Shown one piece after another: positions 1 to 6,236 of a DNA stretch of 14,016 bases. The position numbers and the translations under genes were made by a program. This DNA comes from Salegentibacter sp. (GTDB lineage Bacteria > Bacteroidota > Bacteroidia > Flavobacteriales > Flavobacteriaceae), in assembly GCA_024635815.1 (NCBI GenBank), contig JAGXIG010000044.1, positions 1-14,016 on the forward strand, read 5' to 3'. Positions within the stretch are counted from its first letter, which is position 1. Each line of letters starts with the position of its first letter. The notes below the pieces were generated by a model. It searched no databases. It was not told where the DNA came from and saw only the letters and a program-made list of their open reading frames with translations.

Positions 1-503
1 AATTCAAGACCCTTCTAATAGCTGTAGCTTTAATACTGGGAGCAAACTCTTTTGCAAATGCACAAACAAAAGTGTCTCACATTGCCACCCAGGAACTAAT
101 TGAACAAATGCCGTCTTACAAAGCTGCAATGAACCAATTAGAGAAACTTCAAAAAACTTACGATACCGAGATAAAAGATCTTGTTACCGAGGCTCAAGGC
201 ACAATGAAGAGATACGAATCTGAGGCTCAAACAAAAACAGATGAAGAAAACCAGAAAAGAGCGCTGGAGCTTCAACAAACTCAAAGATCTATTGGTGAGT
301 ATCGTCAAAACGCAGAACAGGAACTTCGTAAAAAAGAAGTTGAACTTTTAAAGCCTGTATTCGAAAAAGCCCGTGTTACAATTCAAAAAGTGGCTCGCGC
401 AAAAGGATATGACTATGTACTTGATTCTACAACAGGAACCGGAGTGATCATGGCAGATGGTTATGACCTTATGCCAGATGTAAAGAAAGAATTAGGAATC
501 TAA
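1..503 (+). CDS. OmpH/Skp-family periplasmic chaperone (5' partial)
   Basis: Periplasmic chaperone of the OmpH/Skp family, which in Gram-negative bacteria binds unfolded outer-membrane proteins on their way to the BAM complex. The reading frame is open from base 3 to the TAA at 501-503, and the true ATG lies just outside the window. The first visible residues are a hydrophobic stretch (FKTLLIAVALILGA) followed by FANAQ, the h-region and cleavage site of a signal peptide. The mature chain is about 145 residues and highly charged, rich in Lys, Glu and Gln. The middle (roughly bases 120-390) reads as a long coiled coil, as expected for the Skp tentacles, and the C-terminal part (KGYDYVLDSTTG) matches the conserved end of the family. 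A GTG at 72 is in frame but would discard the signal peptide, so it is not the start. A hairpin terminator follows 22 nt after the stop. In related flavobacteria such genes often sit after bamA, which is outside this window. Confidence 0.9.
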   Translation, partial: FKTLLIAVALILGANSFANAQTKVSHIATQELIEQMPSYKAAMNQLEKLQKTYDTEIKDLVTEAQGTMKRYESEAQTKTDEENQKRALELQQTQRSIGEYRQNAEQELRKKEVELLKPVFEKARVTIQKVARAKGYDYVLDSTTGTGVIMADGYDLMPDVKKELGI

Positions 504-525
504 TATCCTTTTCAAAAAATAAAAT

Positions 526-561
526 AAAAACTGCGCATCATTGATGCGCAGTTTTTATTTT
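526..561 (+). terminator. Rho-independent terminator after the OmpH-like gene
   Basis: A perfect inverted repeat, with CTGCGCATCA at 531-540 matching TGATGCGCAG at 542-551, is flanked by AAAAA at 526-530 and TTTTTATTTTT at 552-562. The stem is GC-rich at its base and is followed directly by the T tract, which is the classic form on the plus strand. The A run on the other side makes it potentially bidirectional. It ends only a few bases before the murI start codon. Confidence 0.85.
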
Positions 562-568
562 TACAGGA

Positions 569-1366
569 ATGAGTAAAGACAAACCTATAGGAATTTTTGA
601 TTCGGGTGTAGGCGGAACTTCCATATGGAAAGAAATTCACCACCTTCTCCCCTACGAGCACACTATTTATTTAGCCGACAGTGCTAATGCTCCTTATGGG
701 GAAAAACCTCCCGAAGAGATTATACGACTAAGCGAAAAAAACACCAGGAAACTTCTGGATATGGGTTCCAAGATCATCGTTGTTGCCTGTAATACGGCAA
801 CTACAAATGCCATCACTCATTTAAGGTCTAATTTTAATGCTCCTATTATAGGTATAGAACCTGCAATAAAACCGGCAGCTTTAAATTCAAAATCAAAAAC
901 CATAGGCATATTAGCCACCCGCGGCACTTTAACCAGCACCCTTTTTTCTCAAACTTCAGATTATTACGCTAGAAACATCAACCTAGTAGAAGTAGAAGGC
1001 CGTGGCCTCGTAGAACTTATAGAAGCAGGAGAATTAGATTCTCCGCAAATGAGGAGCCACCTCCTTAAACTGTTGGAACCATTTTTTGTAAATAAAATAG
1101 ATTACCTGGTTTTAGGTTGCAGTCACTACCCTTACCTCATTCCCATCCTTGAAGAATTATTACCTAAAGATGTAGTGATTATAGATTCAGGAGAAGCAGT
1201 AGCCAGGCAAACCAGATCTATACTTAGTGTAAACAATTTATTGCTGAAGGAAGTACCAACTCCAAAACCTGTCCCTGAATTTTTCAGCAATACCAATCCA
1301 AAAGTTTTAGAAAATTTAACCGAATCTGTACAAAATGGCTATAAAGTATCTTACCTGGATTTTTAA
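569..1366 (+). CDS. murI: Glutamate racemase
   Basis: Cytoplasmic cofactor-independent racemase that interconverts L- and D-glutamate, supplying D-Glu for the second residue of the peptidoglycan stem peptide. The protein is 265 residues, the usual family length. The N-terminal motif GIFDSGVGG (residues 8-16, with D11 and S12 in the active site) is intact. The two catalytic cysteines are seen in VACNTAT (C74) and GCSHYP (C184, with H186). PYGEK at 42-46 is also a family signature. The ATG at 569 is chosen because the conserved motif begins only seven residues later; ACAGGA just upstream is a weak possible ribosome site. The strong terminator of the preceding gene lies immediately upstream, so expression depends on readthrough or on a promoter I cannot place with confidence. 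The stop codon overlaps the stop of the convergent PorP/SprF-family gene. Confidence 0.97.
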   Translation: MSKDKPIGIFDSGVGGTSIWKEIHHLLPYEHTIYLADSANAPYGEKPPEEIIRLSEKNTRKLLDMGSKIIVVACNTATTNAITHLRSNFNAPIIGIEPAIKPAALNSKSKTIGILATRGTLTSTLFSQTSDYYARNINLVEVEGRGLVELIEAGELDSPQMRSHLLKLLEPFFVNKIDYLVLGCSHYPYLIPILEELLPKDVVIIDSGEAVARQTRSILSVNNLLLKEVPTPKPVPEFFSNTNPKVLENLTESVQNGYKVSYLDF

Positions 1367-2421
1367 TTAATAGCCGGACATTTACAATCCCAGCGTTCCC
1401 TGCTTTTGCCAAAATCGTAGCCAATAGTGAGTTGATGAAACCCATTATTACTAAGAACTACAGAGTTAAACTGGTAACTGAAAGTATAACCAAACATAAA
1501 ATTTTTATAATCCAACCCCACAAAAGGCGTAATATAACGCAGCTGCTGACTTTTTATCTCATTGCCCTCACTTGTGTATTCTGCACCCTCAAAACTGTTA
1601 CGATAGGAAAGTCCGCCCCATAATTGCCCAAAATCAACATTGCGGTAAAACTTTATATTTAAATCGATATTCATTTCATTGGTGGCCTCCCGCAGTTGAT
1701 ACAAAATAGATGGTTCGTAACTCCAATCACCATAGCTATCGAAAACATACCCCGTAGAAAATAAATATTTACGTTGATTACTGGGCACAGCATCAGAATA
1801 GAAAAGTTCACGTCTAACAGAAATCATGTTTTTAGCAGCAAGATGTGCATAGAAATCGTGATAATAATAAGATACCCCAATATCCATATTCCCAAAAGCA
1901 TCAGAAACATTATTTCCATTTACAATAGGATCAAACTCGCTAAATCCACTTTGATCTAGCCTATGTTGAATAATACCGGCACTAATTCCAAACGAAAGTT
2001 GGTTGAGGTCCAATTCACTTCGGGAAAAAAGTAAATGATAAGCAACTGTTCCGTAGGCTCCAATTTTAGAGAAATTCCCATTTTGATCGTTAAAAACAAT
2101 TCCACCAACACCAAGTTTATCTCCTACCCTGCCATTAACCGCCAGAGTTTGTAAGCTGGGTGCATTATCTACGTCAAACCATTGCTGCCTTGCGGTAAGC
2201 CTAATTTGGCTCCTATTGGCGGCACCGGCCATAGAAGGATGAATAAGAAAAAGGTTATCGCTTAGGTAATCTGAATATATAGGGATTACCTCCTGAGCTT
2301 CTACTGGAGGACCCGATAAAAAAATAAATAGTGTTACAAAAATCCATTTTATAGCAAACCTAATTTGGATAGCTAAAAAAAATGACTTAAAATATCTGAT
2401 AAATAAAGTTCTAATCCCCAT
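1363..2421 (-). CDS. PorP/SprF-family type IX secretion system membrane protein
   Basis: Member of the PorP/SprF family: outer-membrane beta-barrel-like proteins that anchor or assist type IX secretion and gliding components in Bacteroidota. Features seen are a hydrophobic segment (IKWIFVTLFIFLSG) ending at VEAQ, read as a signal peptide; the family-typical mature start IPIYSDYLSDNLFLIHPSMAGA, a variant of the usual PxYSxYxxNxxxxNPAxAG; and alternating aromatic strands through the rest, as expected for a barrel. The frame stays open upstream to an ATG at 2508, but that would overlap the divergent NifU-like gene by 27 nt. I therefore prefer the ATG at 2419-2421, giving 352 residues with a rather long, basic n-region. 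Many paralogues sit beside giant adhesin genes; here the neighbours are murI and the NifU-like gene, so the secreted partner cannot be inferred. The 3' end overlaps the murI stop by 4 bp. Confidence 0.85.
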   Translation of the reverse strand: MGIRTLFIRYFKSFFLAIQIRFAIKWIFVTLFIFLSGPPVEAQEVIPIYSDYLSDNLFLIHPSMAGAANRSQIRLTARQQWFDVDNAPSLQTLAVNGRVGDKLGVGGIVFNDQNGNFSKIGAYGTVAYHLLFSRSELDLNQLSFGISAGIIQHRLDQSGFSEFDPIVNGNNVSDAFGNMDIGVSYYYHDFYAHLAAKNMISVRRELFYSDAVPSNQRKYLFSTGYVFDSYGDWSYEPSILYQLREATNEMNIDLNIKFYRNVDFGQLWGGLSYRNSFEGAEYTSEGNEIKSQQLRYITPFVGLDYKNFMFGYTFSYQFNSVVLSNNGFHQLTIGYDFGKSRERWDCKCPAIN

Positions 2422-2460
2422 AAGAAAGGTAAAGATATAGATTAAGTAAGTTTTCTTTAG

Positions 2461-2468
2461 TACTTTCG
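2461..2468 (+). promoter_or_regulatory. Candidate -7 box for the NifU-like gene
   Basis: TACTTTCG matches the Bacteroidota -7 consensus TAnnTTTG at all but one fixed position and lies 13 nt before the ATG at 2482. No clear -33 TTG is seen at the expected distance upstream, so support is partial. It would give a very short leader. Confidence 0.3.
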
Positions 2469-2481
2469 CAAAAAATTTGAT

Positions 2482-3405
2482 ATGAGCAATTTCACCATAA
2501 ATATACAAGCTACCAACAAACCGGGAATCATAAAATTTGAGACCAACAAATTTCTAACCCGGCACGAAAATTACGAGTTCAACAATATAGATGAAGCGGC
2601 CAAATCTCCACTAGCCCAGCAATTGTTTTATTTGCCATTTGTAGAAACGGTTTATATCGCACAAAATTTTATCGCGATAGAAAAATATGATATTGTAGCA
2701 TGGGATGATGTGCAGGAAGAAGTTGCCTCGCAGATAGAAGAGTTTTTGAATAAAGGCGGCGTAGTAGTAAAAGATGGTACCGATAAACCGAAAAACGTAC
2801 CGGTGACGGTCTATGCCGAAAGTACTCCAAACCCTGGAGTAATGAAGTTTGTCGCCAATAAAAAACTGGTTTTAAAAACCGCGGAATTCAAAAATATAGA
2901 TGAAGCTAAAGATGCGCCACTTGCGCAACAACTTTTTCATTTTCCTTTTGTAAAAGCTGTTTTTATAGATTCTAATTACGTTTCTATTCATAAATACGAT
3001 GTAGCCGAATGGGAAGAAATCACCCTGGAACTAAGGGAGTTTATCACCAATTATTTGCAAGACGGGAAAGAAGTGCTAAAAGCTGAAGCTTCAGTTCCAC
3101 AACAAACCGAAGCAGCGAGTCATCCCGCAAATCCCGAAGTAAGCCAGGAAATTAAAGATCTGGACGACACTTCTAAACAAGTGATCGCGATTTTAGATGA
3201 ATATATTAAACCTGCTGTTGCCAGTGATGGCGGAAATATTCTATTTGACTCTTATAATTCTGAAAGTAAAACCGTAAAAGTGATTCTACAAGGAGCATGT
3301 AGCGGTTGTCCCTCTTCAACAATGACGCTTAAAAGCGGAATTGAAACAATGTTAAGGGATATGCTTCGAGGAAAAGTAGACTACGTTGAAGCAGTTAATG
3401 GCTAG
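2482..3405 (+). CDS. NifU-like Fe-S cluster scaffold/carrier with duplicated N-terminal domain
   Basis: Protein of the Nfu/NifU C-terminal family, which carries a bridging Fe-S cluster and passes it to target apoproteins in the cytoplasm. The 307 residues hold two tandem copies of the Nfu N-terminal domain (about 5-95 and 107-195). They share the same pattern: NKPGIIKF versus PNPGVMKF, then NIDEA, then APLAQQLF/SPLAQQLF, FPFV/LPFV and KYD. An Ala/Pro/Gln-rich linker (about 202-222) follows, then the NifU C-terminal domain (about 228-307) with the cluster-binding motif GACSGCPSSTM (C273, C276). Most Nfu proteins outside this phylum have one N-terminal domain, and mitochondrial-type Nfu1 has the same N-plus-C order. 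The ATG at 2482 begins directly before the first domain. It is divergent from the PorP/SprF-family gene and convergent, 12 nt apart, with the phosphate transporter gene. Confidence 0.92.
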   Translation: MSNFTINIQATNKPGIIKFETNKFLTRHENYEFNNIDEAAKSPLAQQLFYLPFVETVYIAQNFIAIEKYDIVAWDDVQEEVASQIEEFLNKGGVVVKDGTDKPKNVPVTVYAESTPNPGVMKFVANKKLVLKTAEFKNIDEAKDAPLAQQLFHFPFVKAVFIDSNYVSIHKYDVAEWEEITLELREFITNYLQDGKEVLKAEASVPQQTEAASHPANPEVSQEIKDLDDTSKQVIAILDEYIKPAVASDGGNILFDSYNSESKTVKVILQGACSGCPSSTMTLKSGIETMLRDMLRGKVDYVEAVNG

Positions 3406-3417
3406 ATCCTGAAGAAG

Positions 3418-5670
3418 CTATAAGGTAGATTTTGCTTCCACATAAAATTCCCGGAATAACTGAATTAAATTAAGCGTAGAAGATATAAGGTCTTTAGATT
3501 CCAGCAAAAGCCCAAAGTAAAGTTTGGTGTTTTTAGGGCTGGTTTCTGAAGTCCTTATTCGTTTAATTTGTTTCTCTATCATTTCTGAAACCATATCGAG
3601 CAATTGTTGTTTTTCTGCAAGAATATCGTCCAAACGTTCGAAATCGTGCTCATCAAAGGTGTACTTTATTTCTTCAAATAATTCCTGAAGCTTCTTATCA
3701 ATCTTTTTAAGATCCCTAATCTGATTAAATTTTAGGTTCTTATGGTTGTTATTTACGTGCTCAAAAGAATTTCGGGTAATATAGCGGGTAGAATTCACCA
3801 TCTCCTGCAAATAATCCAGCAAATGTATATAGAAGCGACTCGCTTCAACCGAATCTTCATCCAATGATCTTATAAAATAATAGATATTTCCTTTTAAATC
3901 ATCGATCTCACTTTCAAGGTCGCCCACCTTTTTATTGTTCTTTTTTAGTTTCCCTAAATCGTGATAACCCAGGTTATCTACAGTTTTAGTATAGCGTTTT
4001 CTAATTCCGGAAATCACCTGGGAAATATTTACTGAACTCTCAGCGGTAATTTCATTAATGGTAATAATATCTGTGCGTTTGTATTTTTTCTGGCGCTTAT
4101 CGGCCTTAGTTTGTTTAGCGTGCAATAGGGTATTTCTAATAATAAAAAAGGCAGTTATACAAAAGAGAATAGCAATAGCGATTAGACCTCCAAAATAAAT
4201 TATTGCAGCAAAAATTGCTGCGCCAAGAAATGCCACCAAAGCGGTAACGAACCAGCCACCAATAACATTAAGCACGCCTGCAACCCTGTAGACAGCACTT
4301 TCCTGATTCCAGGCCCTATCCGCCAAAGAAGTTCCCATTGCCACCATAAAAGTAACATAGGTAGTAGAAAGCGGCAGTTGCAAATTAGTGCCCATGGAAA
4401 TTAAAATACTGGCAACTACTAAATTTACAGAAGCCCTAACCAAGTCGAATGCCGGGGGCGCAATCTGCCTTGCAGTGGTTTTTATTTCAGGAGTTTCAAA
4501 CTGATTATTTATTTTCTTACGGAAGTTTTTTGGAAGCACATCTGAAACTGCAGCACCAAAAATCATTGAATATCTTACAATGGTTCGAGATAAATAATTG
4601 GCCCCAAACCGTTCTGAACCCTCATTTTGTCTGGATAATTTTACACCGGTATCTACAACAGCCCTGGCCTTATCTGAGAACCAGATGGTAAGCACCATAA
4701 CTCCTCCGGCAAAAATCAATATAATTTCGGGTGTGGGAACGCTTCCGGCAAGATCGTTCATTAATAATTCAGAAGCTGCAACACCAGATTTACTCCAAAT
4801 CTCGTAAGACTGCCAGGCGGCGATTGGAACTCCTATAAAATTCACCAGATCGTTTCCAGCGAAGGCCAGAGCCAATGCAAAAGTTCCTACAATAACAATT
4901 ATCCTAAGAATATTGACCCTAAAAAAGCTTATTAAGATTTTAGAAAGAATAGTAAAGGCAATAAGGCTGAAAATAATAACCTGTATTCGGTTATCATTCA
5001 CATCTTGTACAAAGTGATCAGATACAAAAGCCATAGTATTAAGGCCTTTAATAAGGATAAAATAGAATATTGAAGCGAGAGAAACCCCTCCAAAAATAGC
5101 ACCGGTATATTTAAGCCTCTTTTCATATTTAAAAGAAAGCACCAAACGGGAACAATACTGTACTACTGCCCCGGCTATAAATGCAATAACAATAGCCAGC
5201 AGAATGCCTAAAATAACTTCAGAAGCTTTTTCAACATTTATAAAATCTGCCAGATGCGAGATATCATTAGTTGTTTTAAAGATCTTTATTAGTGAAATAC
5301 TTACCGCTGCTCCAAGTAATTCAAACATTATCGATACCGTGGTAGAAGTTGGTAACCCCATGGAATTGAAGAAATCCAGCAGCAAAACATCAGTAAGCAT
5401 CACGGCCATAAAGATGACCATGATCTCTTCAAAATAGAATTCCTGGGGAAGAAAAATTCCCTTTCGGGCCACTTCCATTAATCCGCTGGAAAATATAGCG
5501 CCAACGGCGACTCCAAGGCTCGCGATAATAAGGATAGAACGCAAGGAAACCGCTTTGGAACCCACTGCCGAATTCAGGAAATTAATGGCATCATTACTTA
5601 CCCCAACCACCAAATCTGTGATAGCCAGAACAAATAGAATTCCTAGAATAATAAGGTAAACATCCTGCAT
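3418..5670 (-). CDS. PiT-family inorganic phosphate transporter with PhoU-like C-terminal region
   Basis: Inner-membrane phosphate permease of the PiT/PHO4 family, 750 residues, which imports (metal-)phosphate with a coupling ion. Two inverted family repeats are visible: GVSNDAIN (23-30) with LPTSTT (106-111), and AGNDLVNF (271-278) with LPLSTT (432-437). These are the paired ND and P-x-S-T-T signatures that form the transport site. About ten or more hydrophobic segments fill residues 1-512. A basic stretch (about 516-532) then leads into a roughly 220-residue soluble, charged, all-helical C-terminal region (about 540-750) that resembles PhoU/DUF47 phosphate-regulator helices; that assignment is inference. 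Ordinary PiT proteins are shorter (about 330-500 residues), with a separate PhoU-like partner gene next to them. None is seen here, so the fused region may do that job. The ATG at 5668-5670 precedes the first membrane helix directly. Confidence 0.93.
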   Translation of the reverse strand: MQDVYLIILGILFVLAITDLVVGVSNDAINFLNSAVGSKAVSLRSILIIASLGVAVGAIFSSGLMEVARKGIFLPQEFYFEEIMVIFMAVMLTDVLLLDFFNSMGLPTSTTVSIMFELLGAAVSISLIKIFKTTNDISHLADFINVEKASEVILGILLAIVIAFIAGAVVQYCSRLVLSFKYEKRLKYTGAIFGGVSLASIFYFILIKGLNTMAFVSDHFVQDVNDNRIQVIIFSLIAFTILSKILISFFRVNILRIIVIVGTFALALAFAGNDLVNFIGVPIAAWQSYEIWSKSGVAASELLMNDLAGSVPTPEIILIFAGGVMVLTIWFSDKARAVVDTGVKLSRQNEGSERFGANYLSRTIVRYSMIFGAAVSDVLPKNFRKKINNQFETPEIKTTARQIAPPAFDLVRASVNLVVASILISMGTNLQLPLSTTYVTFMVAMGTSLADRAWNQESAVYRVAGVLNVIGGWFVTALVAFLGAAIFAAIIYFGGLIAIAILFCITAFFIIRNTLLHAKQTKADKRQKKYKRTDIITINEITAESSVNISQVISGIRKRYTKTVDNLGYHDLGKLKKNNKKVGDLESEIDDLKGNIYYFIRSLDEDSVEASRFYIHLLDYLQEMVNSTRYITRNSFEHVNNNHKNLKFNQIRDLKKIDKKLQELFEEIKYTFDEHDFERLDDILAEKQQLLDMVSEMIEKQIKRIRTSETSPKNTKLYFGLLLESKDLISSTLNLIQLFREFYVEAKSTL

Positions 5671-5858
5671 GGAAATAAAATCCTTTAACCCGCAAAATTC
5701 AGCGAATTTTTCCTAATAAATCCTTTTCGTAGGTTATTAAAACTTTAATTAAATTGTAATTACATAGGGTAAAACTTTCCAGTAATATCCCTTATTGAAT
5801 TTAAAAAATCAGAGCAATTAGCCCAAAATTGTTTCCTCTGGATAACTAACGAAATTCC

Positions 5859-5891
5859 TTGATAATTCACTAGTGAAATCCCCTACTTTTA
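5859..5891 (+). promoter_or_regulatory. Candidate promoter for the dodecin gene
   Basis: TTG at 5859-5861 and TACTTTTA at 5884-5891 fit the Bacteroidota -33 TTG / -7 TAnnTTTG pattern with a 22-nt spacer. They would give a leader of about 70 nt. A second weak -7-like box, TATTTTTA, lies at 5923-5930 without a -33. The spacer of the first contains the 12-bp palindrome TTCACTAGTGAA. Confidence 0.3.
5866..5877. repeat. 12-bp perfect palindrome (candidate operator)
   Basis: TTCACTAGTGAA is its own reverse complement and lies between the candidate -33 and -7 boxes of the dodecin gene, where a repressor dimer could bind. No regulator gene is nearby in this window, and a palindrome this short can arise by chance. 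Confidence 0.35.
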
Positions 5892-5968
5892 AAACTCTCC
5901 CTATTCCTGTAGAAAATAATGGTATTTTTAAGATCAACTGAATTGTAATAATTTAAAACCAATCCATT

Positions 5969-6169
5969 ATGTCTATTATAAAGGTAATTGAGATTTTGGC
6001 AAATTCTTCCGAAAGCTGGGAAGATGCCACACAAAAAGCAGTGAAACATGCAGCTAAAACCGTGAAAAATATTAAGTCGGTTTATGTTAAAGACCAAAGC
6101 GCACTTGTAAATGGAGAAAACATTACCGAATTTAGGGTAAATGTAAAAATCTCTTTTGAAGTCAATTAA
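5969..6169 (+). CDS. Dodecin-family protein lacking the canonical flavin-stacking Trp
   Basis: Small 66-residue protein of the dodecin family, which forms hollow dodecamers that bind and buffer flavins (riboflavin, FMN) in archaea and bacteria. The whole chain matches the fold: a first strand MSIIKVIEILANS, a helix ESWEDATQKAVKHAAKTV, then two strands ending in RVNVKISFEVN. In characterised dodecins a Trp in the strand after the helix (W36 in the Halobacterium protein) stacks on the isoalloxazine ring. Aligning by NIKSVYV, that position is Ser37 here, and the only Trp (W17) is in the helix. Flavin binding is therefore uncertain. From memory many Bacteroidota homologues share this NIKSVYV sequence. 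The ATG at 5969 is the only sensible start. The gene is followed by its own terminator, so it is probably monocistronic. Confidence 0.9.
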   Translation: MSIIKVIEILANSSESWEDATQKAVKHAAKTVKNIKSVYVKDQSALVNGENITEFRVNVKISFEVN

Positions 6170-6193
6170 TTTTCGTACAAAAAATTAGCAAGG

Positions 6194-6219
6194 CTCTCTG
6201 GGATTCCAGGGAGTTTTTT
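6194..6219 (+). terminator. Rho-independent terminator after the dodecin gene
   Basis: CTCTCTGG (6194-6201) pairs with CCAGGGAG (6206-6213) through eight base pairs, one of them G-U, with loop GATT, followed by TTTTTT at 6214-6219. It lies 24 nt after the dodecin stop and 17 nt before the next start codon. Confidence 0.8.
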
Positions 6220-6236
6220 CATTTTAAAAAATAATC

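Larger units (their letters stand above)
5671..5968. promoter_or_regulatory. Divergent intergenic region between phosphate transporter and dodecin genes
   Basis: A 298-nt AT-rich non-coding stretch that must hold promoters for both flanking genes. On the minus strand, GAATTTTG (5700-5693) is a 7-of-8-like match to TAnnTTTG about 22 nt before the transporter ATG. It overlaps an inverted repeat, AAAATTC-AGC-GAATTTT (5694-5710). Two adjacent AT-rich palindromes lie further out: TTTAATTAAA (5744-5753) and TGTAATTACA (5755-5764). A 12-bp palindrome sits at 5866-5877. No open frame here looks like a gene, and I recognise no riboswitch or small RNA. Confidence 0.5.

Noticed and set aside
72..503. 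GTG at 72 as the start of the OmpH-like gene
   Set aside because: The frame is open to the left edge and the upstream codons encode a clear signal peptide, so the gene begins outside the window.
2422..2508. Longer PorP/SprF-family protein starting at 2508
   Set aside because: It would overlap the well-supported NifU-like start and add residues before an already complete signal peptide.
3406..3417. Shared terminator in the 12-nt gap between the convergent NifU-like and phosphate transporter genes
   Set aside because: I found no hairpin with a T tract in the gap or close to it on either strand.
5870..6097. 75-codon minus-strand open frame opposite the dodecin gene
   Set aside because: It lies antisense to most of a clearly conserved dodecin gene and its translation shows no recognisable domain.
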